The notes under the pieces: model-generated
The model's database searches: none
The model's input: only the letters and a program-made list of their open reading frames with translations
Told to the model about the DNA's origin: nothing
From: Paenibacillus nasutitermitis
Lineage (GTDB): Bacteria > Bacillota > Bacilli > Paenibacillales > Paenibacillaceae
Direction of reading: 5' to 3'
Assembly: GCF_014641075.1 (NCBI RefSeq)
Contig: NZ_BMHP01000007.1
Span: 172,057 to 236,056 of the forward strand
DNA length: 64,000 nt
Position numbers and translations under genes: made by a program
Part shown: piece after piece, positions 52,501 through 61,115 of the stretch
Position numbering within the stretch: the stretch's first letter is position 1
Layout of the letters: every line of letters begins with the position of its first letter

Positions 52501-53418
52501 TTGGATAAATATTTAATAGTAAACTGCGATGATTTTGGACAAAGCGGAGCAGCCAACGAAGCGATTATGCACCTGCTGGAGGAGGAGAAGGTCTCTTCGG
52601 CAACGATTATGCCCCCGGCTACAGCTTTTGAAGAAGCGGCAGCCTGGTGCCACAAGCGGCAAGCAGCGAACATTGGACTTCATCTTACGTTCACGAGCGA
52701 ATATGACGCGCTCCCCTGGAGCAGTCTGACCGGCGATGCGTCCTTGCAAGACGCGGACGGGCGGATGCCTGCAACCATTGAGGCTTTCGAGCGGTTATCC
52801 GATCCGAAGGCGGTCGTGCGTGAAATGCGGGCGCAGTTTGAAGCCGTGAAGCAGGCTGGAGTTAAGATCTCTCATGCGGATAACCATATGGGCAGCCTGT
52901 ACGGACTGGCGACGGGCAGAAGCTATCTGCCGCAGGTGCTATGGCAATGCTCCCGCCGCCGTCTGCCGTTTCGCTTGTTCCGCTGGATCGATCCAAGAGA
53001 TAAGTTCCTTGCATCCATCCCTGGCGCGGAGCAGGCGCTGCGTAAGGTTGTGACCCTGGCGGATGCGCTGGGCGTGCCAATTCCGGACTATTTGCTCAGC
53101 CACTCATACGGTGTGGAAGAGGGGGAAACCTATGACCGTTTCAAGCAGATGATGCTGGCCAAGGTCTATGATCTTCCGGACGGGGTCAGTGAAACGTATA
53201 TTCACCCGGCTGTAGAAGATGCGCGTCTTTCCAGTCTTGTGCCATCCTGGGAGAAGCGGGTGTGGGAATACAAGCTGATGCAGGGCGATGATTTTGCTTA
53301 TGCGCTGCGGGATGCAGGGGTAACCCTGACAACGTATGATTATGTCCGTAAGCACAGGATCAAGCCCAGGCTTAAATCGGCAGCCCAACTTGTCGGAAAG
53401 CTGATTTCGAAGAAATAA
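52501..53418 (+). CDS. ChbG/YdjC family carbohydrate deacetylase
   Basis: 305-residue metal-dependent deacetylase. Metal and catalytic motifs visible: NCDDFG near the N-terminus, IGLHLTFTSE, HADNHMG (His pair), and ETYIHPAVED near the C-end. Family members remove acetyl from chitobiose-like sugars. TTG 52501 is the start, with GAGGGG ten bases upstream; no better in-frame codon exists. Coupled to the GPH transporter. Confidence 0.9.
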   Translation: MDKYLIVNCDDFGQSGAANEAIMHLLEEEKVSSATIMPPATAFEEAAAWCHKRQAANIGLHLTFTSEYDALPWSSLTGDASLQDADGRMPATIEAFERLSDPKAVVREMRAQFEAVKQAGVKISHADNHMGSLYGLATGRSYLPQVLWQCSRRRLPFRLFRWIDPRDKFLASIPGAEQALRKVVTLADALGVPIPDYLLSHSYGVEEGETYDRFKQMMLAKVYDLPDGVSETYIHPAVEDARLSSLVPSWEKRVWEYKLMQGDDFAYALRDAGVTLTTYDYVRKHRIKPRLKSAAQLVGKLISKK

Positions 53419-53446
53419 GATGAACGCTTAGGGGATGCGCCTTCCG

Positions 53447-54013
53447 TCAGGCAGACTGCTTCTCCTGCGGATTCGTGGTTGTTTGCCGATGGATATAACG
53501 CGCAAGCTCGCCTTGGTATTCCAGCCGCAGGGCGGCTGAGCTTTCCAGATCGCCGGGAGTGACCAGAGACGCCGGCTTGTCGGCAATGGGAAGCCCGCTG
53601 TGCTCAAACACTTTGGCCACAAACTGCGTGCAGAAATAAGCATTCTCCCGTTGAACCTCCATATTCAGGATGATTCCGAAGAGGCCGATCAGATTGTATT
53701 TGTAGTCCTGCTGGTTGGCTTCGATGGTTTGAATGTAAGCTTGCATCCGCTCATATGCGGAGCGGTTAATGGTGCAGCTGTAAACCGCGCAGGCGGCCTT
53801 GCCGAACAGCTTTCCCTTGATATCCTCCTTGACGAATCCGCCGGACAGCGGATTGCGGGGCTGCTTGCGGCCAAAGCTGTATACATCCTTCAAGTCCGGG
53901 TCAAATGCGATGGAGGCGTGGTTATGCTTTGCTTTCGTGACCAATTTAATCATCCTCGTGAATAGTGTTCCGGTATCCGTCATCAAGACATATATGGTTT
54001 TCTGATCATTCAT
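53447..54013 (-). CDS. Papain-like NlpC/P60 (YiiX-type) family protein
   Basis: 188 residues. Circularly permuted papain-like arrangement: HNHASIAFD near residue 30 (catalytic His) and NAYFCTQFVAKVFEHSG near 128 (catalytic Cys at CTQF). No signal peptide, so an intracellular amidase or esterase is likely. The RBS is weak. Tail-to-tail with the ChbG gene. Confidence 0.72.
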   Translation of the reverse strand: MNDQKTIYVLMTDTGTLFTRMIKLVTKAKHNHASIAFDPDLKDVYSFGRKQPRNPLSGGFVKEDIKGKLFGKAACAVYSCTINRSAYERMQAYIQTIEANQQDYKYNLIGLFGIILNMEVQRENAYFCTQFVAKVFEHSGLPIADKPASLVTPGDLESSAALRLEYQGELARYIHRQTTTNPQEKQSA

Positions 54014-54268
54014 TGGAATCGTGCCCCCGTACCTGGATTAAACTTCCGTTTCTGCTGCTTTAAGCGTACAGGAGATAGGGTGGCGGGAAAACATGCTGCA
54101 GGTTGGTTTGTTTCCCGGTCCTGGGGCGGGGGAACGTTCCTCCTGGAATCGTATGAATTCCTTGCAGGAGCTTGAAAGGCTATGCCTGCCAGCGCAAATA
54201 TATGAATCTGGAAATGGTGATCGTAAGAAAAAGCTTTATCCAGTTGGTTCGAAGAAGGTGGTCTTGAA

Positions 54269-55120
54269 TTGAGAGATATGGAGTCCACGGGCGGCAGGCC
54301 GGTAGCCTTGATTACGGGAGCTTCCAGCGGCTTTGGTTTATTAACAGCGATTGCTCTGGCGCAGGAAGGTTACCATGTCATCGCAACGATGCGAGATATG
54401 GGGAAGCAGGATAAATTGCTTTCGATGGCTGGGGAGAAGGCGGTTCTGGATCGGATCGAGGTTATGGAGATGGACTTTACGCGAGAGGAGCAGGTGGACC
54501 TGGCGATCGGCGAGACAGTCGGCCGTTGGGGCCGCATTGATGTGCTCGTCAACAATGCGGGGTATGCCGTGATGGGAGTCGTAGAGGAGATTCCTGTCAA
54601 GGATTGGCACGCCCAATTCGCCACCAATTTCTTCGGGACCGTCGCGGTGACCAAAGCCGTTCTTCCTCATATGCGCAGGCAAGCCCAAGGGAAAATCATC
54701 AACATCAGCAGCGGTGCAGGGATTATCGGGTTTTCCAACACGGGACCTTATTCGGCTTCTAAATTTGCGGTAGAAGGGTTCAGCGAAGCACTGCGCCTGG
54801 AGCTGCTTGCTTTCAACATTGCCGTTGTGCTCGTGCAGCCGGGAACCTACAACACCGGAATTGCCGAGAAACATGATTATCATCAGGCCCCTGATTCACC
54901 TTACGCCAAAATGACGGATGCGTTCAACCGGTTCAATAAAAAATCGGAGGACAATGCCCCGGATCCGATTCATGTCGCCCGTACGATTGTCAAAATCGTT
55001 AAAGCCCGTCATCCGAAGCTCCGTTATACATGCGGGAGCGATGCCAAACTGATCGCGATCATGAAAAGATGGCTGCCCTGGTCGCTTATCGAATGGATGC
55101 TGCGCAAGATTCTTCACTGA
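54269..55120 (+). CDS. SDR family oxidoreductase
   Basis: 283-residue classical short-chain dehydrogenase: TGASSGFG cofactor motif, NNAG, catalytic Ser in ISSGAG, YSASK (Tyr-Lys pair), and the post-catalytic VQPGTYNT. TTG 54269 start is eight bases behind AAGGTGG; ATG 54278 is the alternative. Substrate unknown; the length and RAKxDYH-type C-end resemble SDRs acting on ketones or retinol-like compounds. Confidence 0.9.
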   Translation: MRDMESTGGRPVALITGASSGFGLLTAIALAQEGYHVIATMRDMGKQDKLLSMAGEKAVLDRIEVMEMDFTREEQVDLAIGETVGRWGRIDVLVNNAGYAVMGVVEEIPVKDWHAQFATNFFGTVAVTKAVLPHMRRQAQGKIINISSGAGIIGFSNTGPYSASKFAVEGFSEALRLELLAFNIAVVLVQPGTYNTGIAEKHDYHQAPDSPYAKMTDAFNRFNKKSEDNAPDPIHVARTIVKIVKARHPKLRYTCGSDAKLIAIMKRWLPWSLIEWMLRKILH

Positions 55121-55175
55121 ATGGAGCAGGCTGCTGTGCAGCCTTGGCTTGATGAAGACCATAGCGGCATAGGCT

Positions 55176-55835
55176 TCAAGTTTTTTGACCAAACCCGCGC
55201 TTGAACAGCAGACCGGTTGACATCTTCGCGCACCATAACGAGAAAGCGGTAAACAGCAGCGCCCACACAAATGCCGGCACAAAAGTCGCTTTGCCCAGAT
55301 TGGCGGCGTCACCCGCGGAGCCGGTTGAAAGGATGGCATTCGATAGAATGACAAAAGGGCTGATAACGGATTCTACAAGGACGATAAAGGCGATCAGCAA
55401 ATAATAGCCATGCCTCAGCCAGATAGGCGCCATGGCAGCAATGACCGCCGTCAAAGCGGCAAATCCGGCACACCAGGTCATCCCGTACCCATTGCGGACA
55501 AACAGGGCGACACCTGCCACGGCCAGAACGGCTGCGATAATCAGCCCGGCTTTTTCCTTGCGGCGGGCATATAGCAGAAACAACAATAGAGAAAATAAAG
55601 ACGAACCCATATAACCGGCAAGCGAGATCGGAATCGTCATCCATTGCTCCGTATAGGAGGAGTAGGTAACGCCGGCCTGATTGGAGAACAGATGGATATA
55701 CATGACTTTTCCCGAAAGAACCAGCGTAACCAGCGCATGCGACAGCTCATGAACGAGCGTATCGACGTTGCGGAAGAACGCGGAAAACGGGATGAAACGC
55801 GTCAGGAATAGGGCGAGGATCATGAAGAGTCCCAT
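55176..55835 (-). CDS. M50-type membrane metallopeptidase
   Basis: 219 residues with zinc motif HELSH (VDTLVHELSHALVTLVLSG, about residue 28) and about six membrane helices. Family members start a little earlier with KxWLKM; that extension is present in frame back to an ATC at 55851-55853 that has GAGGGG six bases upstream, so the real start may be this unusual codon. ATG 55835 itself lacks an RBS. Role in regulated intramembrane proteolysis is uncertain. Confidence 0.82.
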   Translation of the reverse strand: MGLFMILALFLTRFIPFSAFFRNVDTLVHELSHALVTLVLSGKVMYIHLFSNQAGVTYSSYTEQWMTIPISLAGYMGSSLFSLLLFLLYARRKEKAGLIIAAVLAVAGVALFVRNGYGMTWCAGFAALTAVIAAMAPIWLRHGYYLLIAFIVLVESVISPFVILSNAILSTGSAGDAANLGKATFVPAFVWALLFTAFSLWCAKMSTGLLFKRGFGQKT

Positions 55836-56151
55836 TTTCAGCCAAGCCTTGATAGCAATCCCCTCTTTCTTTGAATATTCGGTAACACCAGGTCATCCCT
55901 ATACTAACCCGTTAGGCGCTATGGCGTAAAGATAAGGATTGCCGGGAATAGCAAATGCCTGTGATACTGGGATGGTTTTAAGAGGTGGGAGCATGAGCAG
56001 CAGCGCACACTATTTCAAACAGATAAAATTCTAGAAATATCACTCGATGATGCTTTTAATCATTTAATGTAATTGAAGTTTCGGTCATTTAAAAGAGAAT
56101 GATTGTCAATTTTAACGGAATATTTAAAGGCGATTGTGAGTTATTATCATT

Positions 56152-56396
56152 TGGAAAATTGGGTTGCTGAAACCCTTAGTATCCAAACAAGTTGAATCGT
56201 TAAATAAATCAGACTTAGTTCAAATTATCATTAAAAGACATGCAGCAGTATTTGGAGACCGCCTATCGGATATAAAGGCAGCTAAAGATAATGGTTGCAC
56301 GAGACGACGAACTTTCTCAGGCTGATATCGTTATAGATGACTTAATTGAGTTGAAAACAATAGTATCTCAGTTAGAAAATAGCTGTTCAACTATCG
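56152..56396 (+). pseudogene. HAD-family hydrolase remnant, frameshifted
   Basis: One frame gives the motif IV region AAVFGDRLSDIKAAKDNGC and then stops; a frame shifted by one gives ARDDELSQADIVIDDLIELKTI, which is the normal continuation at the C-terminus of HAD hydrolases. About ten residues at the junction and the whole N-terminal half are lost. Confidence 0.68.
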
Positions 56397-56467
56397 GGTG
56401 CGATAGTGGAATGAAGCAGAATGCAGTGGTAGTCTGCTTCTTTTCATTTGAAGTAACGGGCAGTAGA
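56391..56467. repeat. Dispersed intergenic palindromic repeat, copy 1
   Basis: ACTATCGGGTGCGATAGT near the left end, GAAGCAGA / TCTGCTTC hairpin in the middle, GAAGTAACGGGCAG at the right end. Same layout as the copies at 56936, 57204, 57842 and 60181. Confidence 0.55.
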
Positions 56468-56549
56468 GCGTGGTGTTGCCTTGTTGAACTATTGGGGAGT
56501 TATTGCAGTATTATATGGTACAATTATCCATAAGAGATGAGGTGCCTTT

Positions 56550-56936
56550 ATCAAGAAAAGATATGCCTTCCTAATAGTTTCCATATTATTGTTTGTGATG
56601 GTTTATACAAAACCAAGTACTCAAGATTATGATATTTACCTCCATAAGATCCATGGTCTTAAATGTGACAGTACCGAAAGCTCTAATTGCTTTCACACTA
56701 TTAATGACTTGAAATCATCACATCTCACACATCAGATTATTTTTATGACAGCAGAGACAAAAATTTTTGGAGATACTGACAATAAAATACGAGTAGTAGG
56801 TATTTTCAATCATTTCTTTGTAATAGAAAATAGTCTTCATCCTAAATCGGATAATGACAATAATATCGGAGTTCCGTTATGGGTAACGATAGCACAACGA
56901 CCAATAGGCTACCTGCGATCGGCAGTCCTTGCTTAA
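56550..56936 (+). CDS. Exported hypothetical protein, unusual start
   Basis: About 128 residues if begun at ATC 56550 (GAGGTG six bases upstream), which adds the KKRYAFLIVSILLFVMVY export helix. The first conventional start, TTG 56589, lies inside that helix and lacks an RBS. The mature part has a DYDIYLHKIHGLKCD segment and two Cys (disulfide possible) and no recognised family. The start codon may be mutated or non-canonical. Confidence 0.5.
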   Translation: MKKRYAFLIVSILLFVMVYTKPSTQDYDIYLHKIHGLKCDSTESSNCFHTINDLKSSHLTHQIIFMTAETKIFGDTDNKIRVVGIFNHFFVIENSLHPKSDNDNNIGVPLWVTIAQRPIGYLRSAVLA

Positions 56937-57006
56937 TTATCGGTGAATGATAACACAATGATACCAGGCTGCCGATATAGTCGGCTGCCTGGTCAGTTAA
57001 CAGGCA
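56936..57006. repeat. Dispersed intergenic palindromic repeat, copy 2
   Basis: TATCGGTGAATGATAACAC left part, then CCAGGCTGCCGA / TCGGCTGCCTGG hairpin (interrupted), then TTAACAGGCA. Confidence 0.55.
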
Positions 57007-57066
57007 TTTAATTGGATAAATGTTACAATGGTATGAGAAAAGGAAATCAGATTACGGAGGGTGAGA

Positions 57067-57192
57067 ATGGAATTACTTATTATAATTGTATTGGTAATTG
57101 GTTTGGCGGGTATGATTGGGAACCAATATTCGATGTTAAGGAAGATGGAGGGAATTGAAAAAATTCTTTGTGAAATAAGGGATAAAAAATAA
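57067..57192 (+). CDS. Single-pass membrane micro-protein
   Basis: 41 residues: hydrophobic helix MELLIIIVLVIGLAGMIGN, then a basic/acidic helix (LRKMEGIEKILCEIRDKK). GGAGGGTGAGA precedes ATG 57067. Orphan between two copies of the intergenic repeat; function unknown. Confidence 0.55.
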   Translation: MELLIIIVLVIGLAGMIGNQYSMLRKMEGIEKILCEIRDKK

Positions 57193-57203
57193 GCAAACAA
57201 TCT

Positions 57204-57297
57204 TACACTAACGGTGAACGATAGTTGGATCTACTCACACACCGCAGCAGCCAGCCATACGATCGGCTGCCGTTGTCCGTTGAAGTACGGGCAGGAT
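57204..57297. repeat. Dispersed intergenic palindromic repeat, copy 3
   Basis: CTAACGGTGAACGATAGT, then GCAGCAGCC ... GATCGGCTGC, then CCGTTGAAGTACGGGCAG; the most complete copy. Confidence 0.6.
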
Positions 57298-57356
57298 ACT
57301 GAGGTTTTCATGAATTAATTATATTTAGATTTTAACTTTGCATGGGAGGGATTGTA

Positions 57357-57827
57357 TTGAATATAGAAATCATATCCCTTGATGAATCTCATATTCCTAA
57401 AGTCAAAAATTTGATAGCAGGCTACTTAAATTCTTCTTCCAATGGAGTGGGCGAATCAGAACCATCACCAGAGCATCTAGAACAATGTGAACAAATCTTA
57501 AATAGGTTTATTAATGACGGCTCATCTAATTGTTTTTTAGCTAAGCAGGATCATGAATATATTGGGTTCATCATCCTTTCTTGGAGCTTCTCGATCAGCA
57601 AAGGCTACCCAGTATTGCGTATAGAGGCATTATATTCATCATCGAAGCATAGAAAGAAGGGTGTTGGCAGGAAACTAATGGAGCATGCCATTGATTTAGC
57701 TATTTCTAATAAAGCAACACGAGTACAGCTCGAAACAGATGATGATAACGCCCCTGCTCGTACTTTGTACAAGCAACTTGGATTTAAATTAATACAAGGT
57801 AAGGGTGTATATATGTCATTTTTATAG
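57357..57827 (+). CDS. GNAT family N-acetyltransferase
   Basis: 156 residues; acetyl-CoA site HRKKGVGRKLMEHAIDLA (R-x-x-G-x-G/A) and the C-terminal NAPARTLYKQLGFKL motif. TTG 57357 follows GGGAGGG by six bases; ATG 57342 overlaps this RBS. Substrate unknown. Followed by another repeat copy. Confidence 0.85.
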   Translation: MNIEIISLDESHIPKVKNLIAGYLNSSSNGVGESEPSPEHLEQCEQILNRFINDGSSNCFLAKQDHEYIGFIILSWSFSISKGYPVLRIEALYSSSKHRKKGVGRKLMEHAIDLAISNKATRVQLETDDDNAPARTLYKQLGFKLIQGKGVYMSFL

Positions 57828-57841
57828 AGGTTGTGGGATTA

Positions 57842-57922
57842 AGCTAACGGGTACGATAATACAACGAAAAACAGGCTCTCAAGAATCGGCGACAGTTATG
57901 CGTAACAAATCCGTTAGGACTT
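57842..57922. repeat. Dispersed intergenic palindromic repeat, copy 4 (degenerate)
   Basis: GCTAACGGGTACGATAATAC on the left, degenerate centre, TCCGTTAGG on the right pairing with the left CTAACGG. Confidence 0.45.
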
Positions 57923-57971
57923 AGGTATAGAATGTAAAGAGTATTAAATGAGCTAAGAGGAGGTGAAGAAC

Positions 57972-58256
57972 ATTTATGGAGTAAAAAAGAAGTGGCAAAT
58001 AATGATGATAATTTGTACTGCCCTGCTTATATTTGTGACCTTTATTTGGTTTTCGAATACGACGGTTATCTACGAATATGCATCAATTTTCGAGAAAACA
58101 CCAAACTCCATTTCTCTGGAAAATGAAAGTGGGCGGAAAGTGAGCGTATCAACATCCTTGAATATTAGTGATTTAATTGTGGTTGGAGAGAAGTATTGGG
58201 TTAGATATGAGAAAAAGAGATGGCAATCACCGAGCTTAGAATCAATTGAGCATTGA
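57972..58256 (+). CDS. Membrane-anchored hypothetical protein
   Basis: About 94 residues: basic head, one membrane helix (WQIMMIICTALLIFVTFIWF), then a small extracytoplasmic beta-domain (SLENESGRKVSVSTSLNISDLIVVGEKYWVRYEKKRW). The start is uncertain: GTG 57963 touches the AGGAGG, while ATT 57972 is at ideal distance; ATG 58002 is internal to the helix. Its stop is fused to another repeat start (GCTAACGGGCAG at 58257). Confidence 0.5.
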   Translation: MYGVKKKWQIMMIICTALLIFVTFIWFSNTTVIYEYASIFEKTPNSISLENESGRKVSVSTSLNISDLIVVGEKYWVRYEKKRWQSPSLESIEH

Positions 58257-58309
58257 GCTAACGGGCAGCATTCCTATTATGAAGAAATACGGAGTTTGAA
58301 ATATAAAAA

Positions 58310-58386
58310 GACTCCTCGGTATGATGTTTAGGGGTCCCAGATGCTGGCCAGCGTCAGATCCAAAAACAAACCAAGGAGACTACAAG
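58310..58386 (+). repeat. Left-end region of IS110 remnant with imperfect inverted repeat
   Basis: AGACTCCTCGGT near 58308 and ACCAAGGAGACT near 58370 form an imperfect inverted repeat (10 of 12) just before the transposase start. Confidence 0.4.
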
Positions 58387-59271
58387 ATGCATTCTACTCA
58401 AAAAGAACGAATTAATCAAATCACTTCTTCTACCTAAATCATAGGAATCGACATTGCAAAATTCAAACATGTGGCGAGGGCCCAAGACTTCCGCGGAGTC
58501 GAGTTTGGGAAGCCCATTACGTTTGAGAATAACCGAGAAGGATTCGAGTTGTTCATGAGCTGGTACCAGAAGATTTCAATGGATCAAGGGTTCCAGGACG
58601 TTATAGTTGGCATAGAACCTACAGGTCACTACTGGTTAAACCTTGCTCATTTCCTAAAAGAAAAGCAAGTGAAGTACGGTGTGGTGAATCCATTACACGT
58701 GATGAAAAGCAAAGAACTAGACGACAATTCTCCTACGAAGAATGACATTAAAGATGCGAAAGTGATTGCACAGCTGGTCAAAGACGGGAGATACGCCGTA
58801 CCGAGCCTTCCTAAGGGCATCTATGCCGAACTGCGGGAAGCGATGAAAATTCGCGAACACCTAACGACTGGTTGTGCAAGCACGTGTCCATAACTGGTCA
58901 GATCGGTATTTCCCAGAGTCTCTGACGGTCTTTAAAGATTGGGAGTGCAAATCTGCCATCCAAATGTTAAACCTTCATCTACTACCGCATGAACTTGTTC
59001 ACGTGCCGGATACAACCTTACTACAGCACTTGAGAGAAGCTGCAAAGCGAGGGCTTGGTCTAGGTCGAACATTAGTTTGAAAGCAGCAGCAAGCCGTTCT
59101 GTCGGCATACGAGACGGCTCAGAGTTAGCTAAAATGGAGTTGAAGCTACTGCTGATCCAGTACGAATGGTTTCAAAACAAGCTTGAAGAACTGGGGGCAA
59201 AGGTGCAACCATACTTTACCGTAGCATCTACTTTTTACATCAAGTGGTTTTCAACATACCCATAAATTTCT
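58387..59271 (+). pseudogene. IS110-family transposase, inactivated
   Basis: Starts ATG 58387 (MHSTQKERINQITSST), hits TAA at 58435-58437 in place of one codon, then continues with the DEDD-nuclease start IIGIDIAKFKHVARAQDFRG and IEPTGHYW. Frame is lost near 58875 (continues one frame over as QARVHNWSDRYFPE) and again near 59070 (SRSVGIRDGSELAKMELK). The C-terminal Ser-containing Transposase_20 domain is missing after about 59265. At least one nonsense, two frameshifts and a truncation: dead copy. Confidence 0.9.
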
Positions 59272-59296
59272 TCCCATACAACTTAATACCATTGTA

Positions 59297-59455
59297 ATGT
59301 TATCTGCTAAAAAGAAAACTTGGTCAAAATCTAAGAAAACGAGAGCAATTAAGAGCTTAGCGATTCTCCATAGAGGGAGGATAGTTCAATCACTTCTCGA
59401 ATACTTCAAGTACGGAGAATTTGTGAAGTTCGTGAATAAGAGTTATCAGAAATAA
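59297..59455 (+). other. Short basic reading frame after the IS remnant
   Basis: 52 codons (MLSAKKKTWSKSKKTRAIKSLA start, LLEYFKYGEFVKFVNKSYQK end) with no RBS. Looks like the C-terminal debris of another gene joined at the IS breakpoint; not claimed as a gene. Confidence 0.3.
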
Positions 59456-59478
59456 TTATAGAGAGGTAAACTAATAGT

Positions 59479-60057
59479 ATGAAATATTGTTGTGAATCTA
59501 TGGAAAAACAAATAAATCATAAATGCGACCAACATTCAGATCCTTTTGAATGTGCAGATAATCTTATTTTTTACTCACCGAGATTTGATGAGTATGGAAT
59601 AATAATACATGATGGTGGAGCATCTTTTTCAAGGATATCTTACTGTCCGTGGTGTGGAACCAAATTACCGAACTCTAAGAGGGATTTGTGGTTTGATATA
59701 CTTGAAGGAATGGGCTTTGATAGTCCGTTTGAACAAGATATCCCAGACGAATACAATTCAAACAAGTGGTATAGGGATAAATCAGTAGTTAAACCTGATA
59801 AAACTAGTATTAGAGAATATATTGAGAGTTGCATTCAAAAGATAGCTAATAAATATCGAATGGTAGAACCACCTAGCTTTATAATTGATAATTCCGTTGA
59901 TTATATGACTGTCGATGTAACAGAGTTAGGTAAATTCTATAAGGGTACTATAAAGCTGTGCCCTAGTTCACAAGATTACCATTATGATGAAGTAATAGGT
60001 TCTACACTAATAAATTACTCTTTTGATGGATCTAAAACATTTAGAATTGATTTTTGA
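59479..60057 (+). CDS. DUF6980-type zinc-motif protein
   Basis: 192 residues. N-terminal domain of about 70 residues with KYCCESM, ...CDQH..., YSPRFDEYGIIIHDGGASFSRISYCPWCGTKLPNSKRDLW: four Cys including CPWCG, a likely zinc site, as in DUF6980. The C-terminal half is not recognised. GAGAGG is upstream of ATG 59479. AT-rich; followed by repeat copy 5. Confidence 0.7.
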   Translation: MKYCCESMEKQINHKCDQHSDPFECADNLIFYSPRFDEYGIIIHDGGASFSRISYCPWCGTKLPNSKRDLWFDILEGMGFDSPFEQDIPDEYNSNKWYRDKSVVKPDKTSIREYIESCIQKIANKYRMVEPPSFIIDNSVDYMTVDVTELGKFYKGTIKLCPSSQDYHYDEVIGSTLINYSFDGSKTFRIDF

Positions 60058-60180
60058 TATGAACATGCCATATATAATGAAGAAGAACAAGGGTGCTATG
60101 GATTGATGAAGCAATCGAAAAAGACTATATAACAAATATCCGCCCGAGGCATTTCGAGGAAATTCATCCAGATCTTCATT

Positions 60181-60256
60181 ACGCTAACGGGACACGATAG
60201 CGTGGAGTAGCTTGCTGCGGCAGCTGCTCTTTTTCTATTGAAGTAGACGGGCAGTT
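60181..60256. repeat. Dispersed intergenic palindromic repeat, copy 5
   Basis: GCTAACGGGACACGATAGCG, then GAGTAGC..GCTGCGGCAGC..GCTCTTTTT hairpin, then TTGAAGTAGACGGGCAG. Confidence 0.6.
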
Positions 60257-60326
60257 TAAATTAATCGTGACAGAAATCAAATGCTGCTGAACCACTTGAC
60301 ATGGGAAAACCGATAATTTAATATTA

Positions 60327-60344
60327 ACTCAACGAACGTTTTGT
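60327..60344. promoter_or_regulatory. TetR operator, copy 1
   Basis: ACTCAACGAACGTTTTGT: core AACG-AA-CGTT with partial outer arms, 22 bases before the regulator start; same site as at 61014. Confidence 0.7.
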
Positions 60345-60365
60345 GAAAAAAACGGAGGTGAATTG

Positions 60366-60989
60366 GTGTCTACCACTGGAAGAAAAAAAACGAATCGCGA
60401 TCTTTTGGCGGAAGAGAGAAGACAGCAGATCCTAGATATCGCTAGGCGGCTTTTTGCGGAGAAGGGATTTCATGCGACTTCCATGCGCGAATTGAATAAA
60501 GAGATTGGTATGGCTGAGGCGTTGACTTATCATTATTTTCCCGGCGGCAAGCATGAAATTTTACAGGCTGTATTGCAAAATGCACAAGAGAAACGGATGG
60601 ACAACATTCTTACGTCATTCGCAAGTACATTCCGCGATGATGCATCACTGCGGGAGGTGCTATTGATTGCGATTCACGGTTTCTACGAACGGCTTGTGAA
60701 CGATAAGGAGTACTTTCAGATTTTACTTAGGGAACGTAGCCTGGTTGAGCACGAGCAATTGAAATGGTTAAATCGTATGGCGGAAAAGCCTTTCGACGCA
60801 TTAGTCAGTTTTTTAAAAAGACAGGCAGAGCTTAGCGAAATTCGTCAGATGGATTTTGAGATGGCGGCGTCCCAGTTTATTTCGCATGTGGCGGTTGGTG
60901 CTTTCCAGCATATTTTATTTGGCAAAGAGAGAGACTCAGCACAGCTTGATCGAATGGTCGACTTCTATGTCAAGATGTGGTCCGCGTAG
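60366..60989 (+). CDS. TetR/AcrR family repressor
   Basis: 207 residues. N-terminal TetR HTH (about 12-60: RRQQILDIARRLFAEKGFHATSMRELNKEIGMAEALTYHYF pattern) and a helical ligand-binding C-domain. GTG 60366 is seven bases after GGAGG; TTG 60363 is too close. Operators in front of its own gene and the monooxygenase gene indicate autoregulation and control of the latter. Confidence 0.92.
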   Translation: MSTTGRKKTNRDLLAEERRQQILDIARRLFAEKGFHATSMRELNKEIGMAEALTYHYFPGGKHEILQAVLQNAQEKRMDNILTSFASTFRDDASLREVLLIAIHGFYERLVNDKEYFQILLRERSLVEHEQLKWLNRMAEKPFDALVSFLKRQAELSEIRQMDFEMAASQFISHVAVGAFQHILFGKERDSAQLDRMVDFYVKMWSA

Positions 60990-61013
60990 GACCCGTTCTT
61001 TTCCGCCCATTTT

Positions 61014-61031
61014 ACTCAACGAACGTTTAGT
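61014..61031. promoter_or_regulatory. TetR operator, copy 2
   Basis: ACTCAACGAACGTTTAGT: full palindrome ACT-n-AACG-AA-CGTT-n-AGT, in the gap before the FAD monooxygenase. Confidence 0.72.
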
Positions 61032-61115
61032 TAGTGAAACGAATTAATTAATAATGGAAAACGGCGGTACTTAATTCAATGCAAAACACAGTACATCATA
61101 TTGGAGGAAAATACT

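Larger units (their letters stand above)
55867..56549. other. Gene-poor AT-rich stretch with gene debris
   Basis: Contains a 13-codon frame at 55993 behind AGGTGGGAG (MSSSAHYFKQIKF), probably a decayed gene start, the HAD remnant at 56152-56396 and the first copy of the dispersed intergenic repeat at about 56391-56467. No intact gene seen. Confidence 0.5.

Noticed and set aside
55126..55147. Terminator between SDR and M50 genes
   Set aside because: AGGCTGC/GCAGCCT palindrome is present but has no T run on either strand.
60327..61031. LexA boxes at the TetR locus
   Set aside because: The sites read AACG-AA-CGTT, not GAAC-N4-GTTC; the palindrome centre and arms differ, and both flank a TetR gene.
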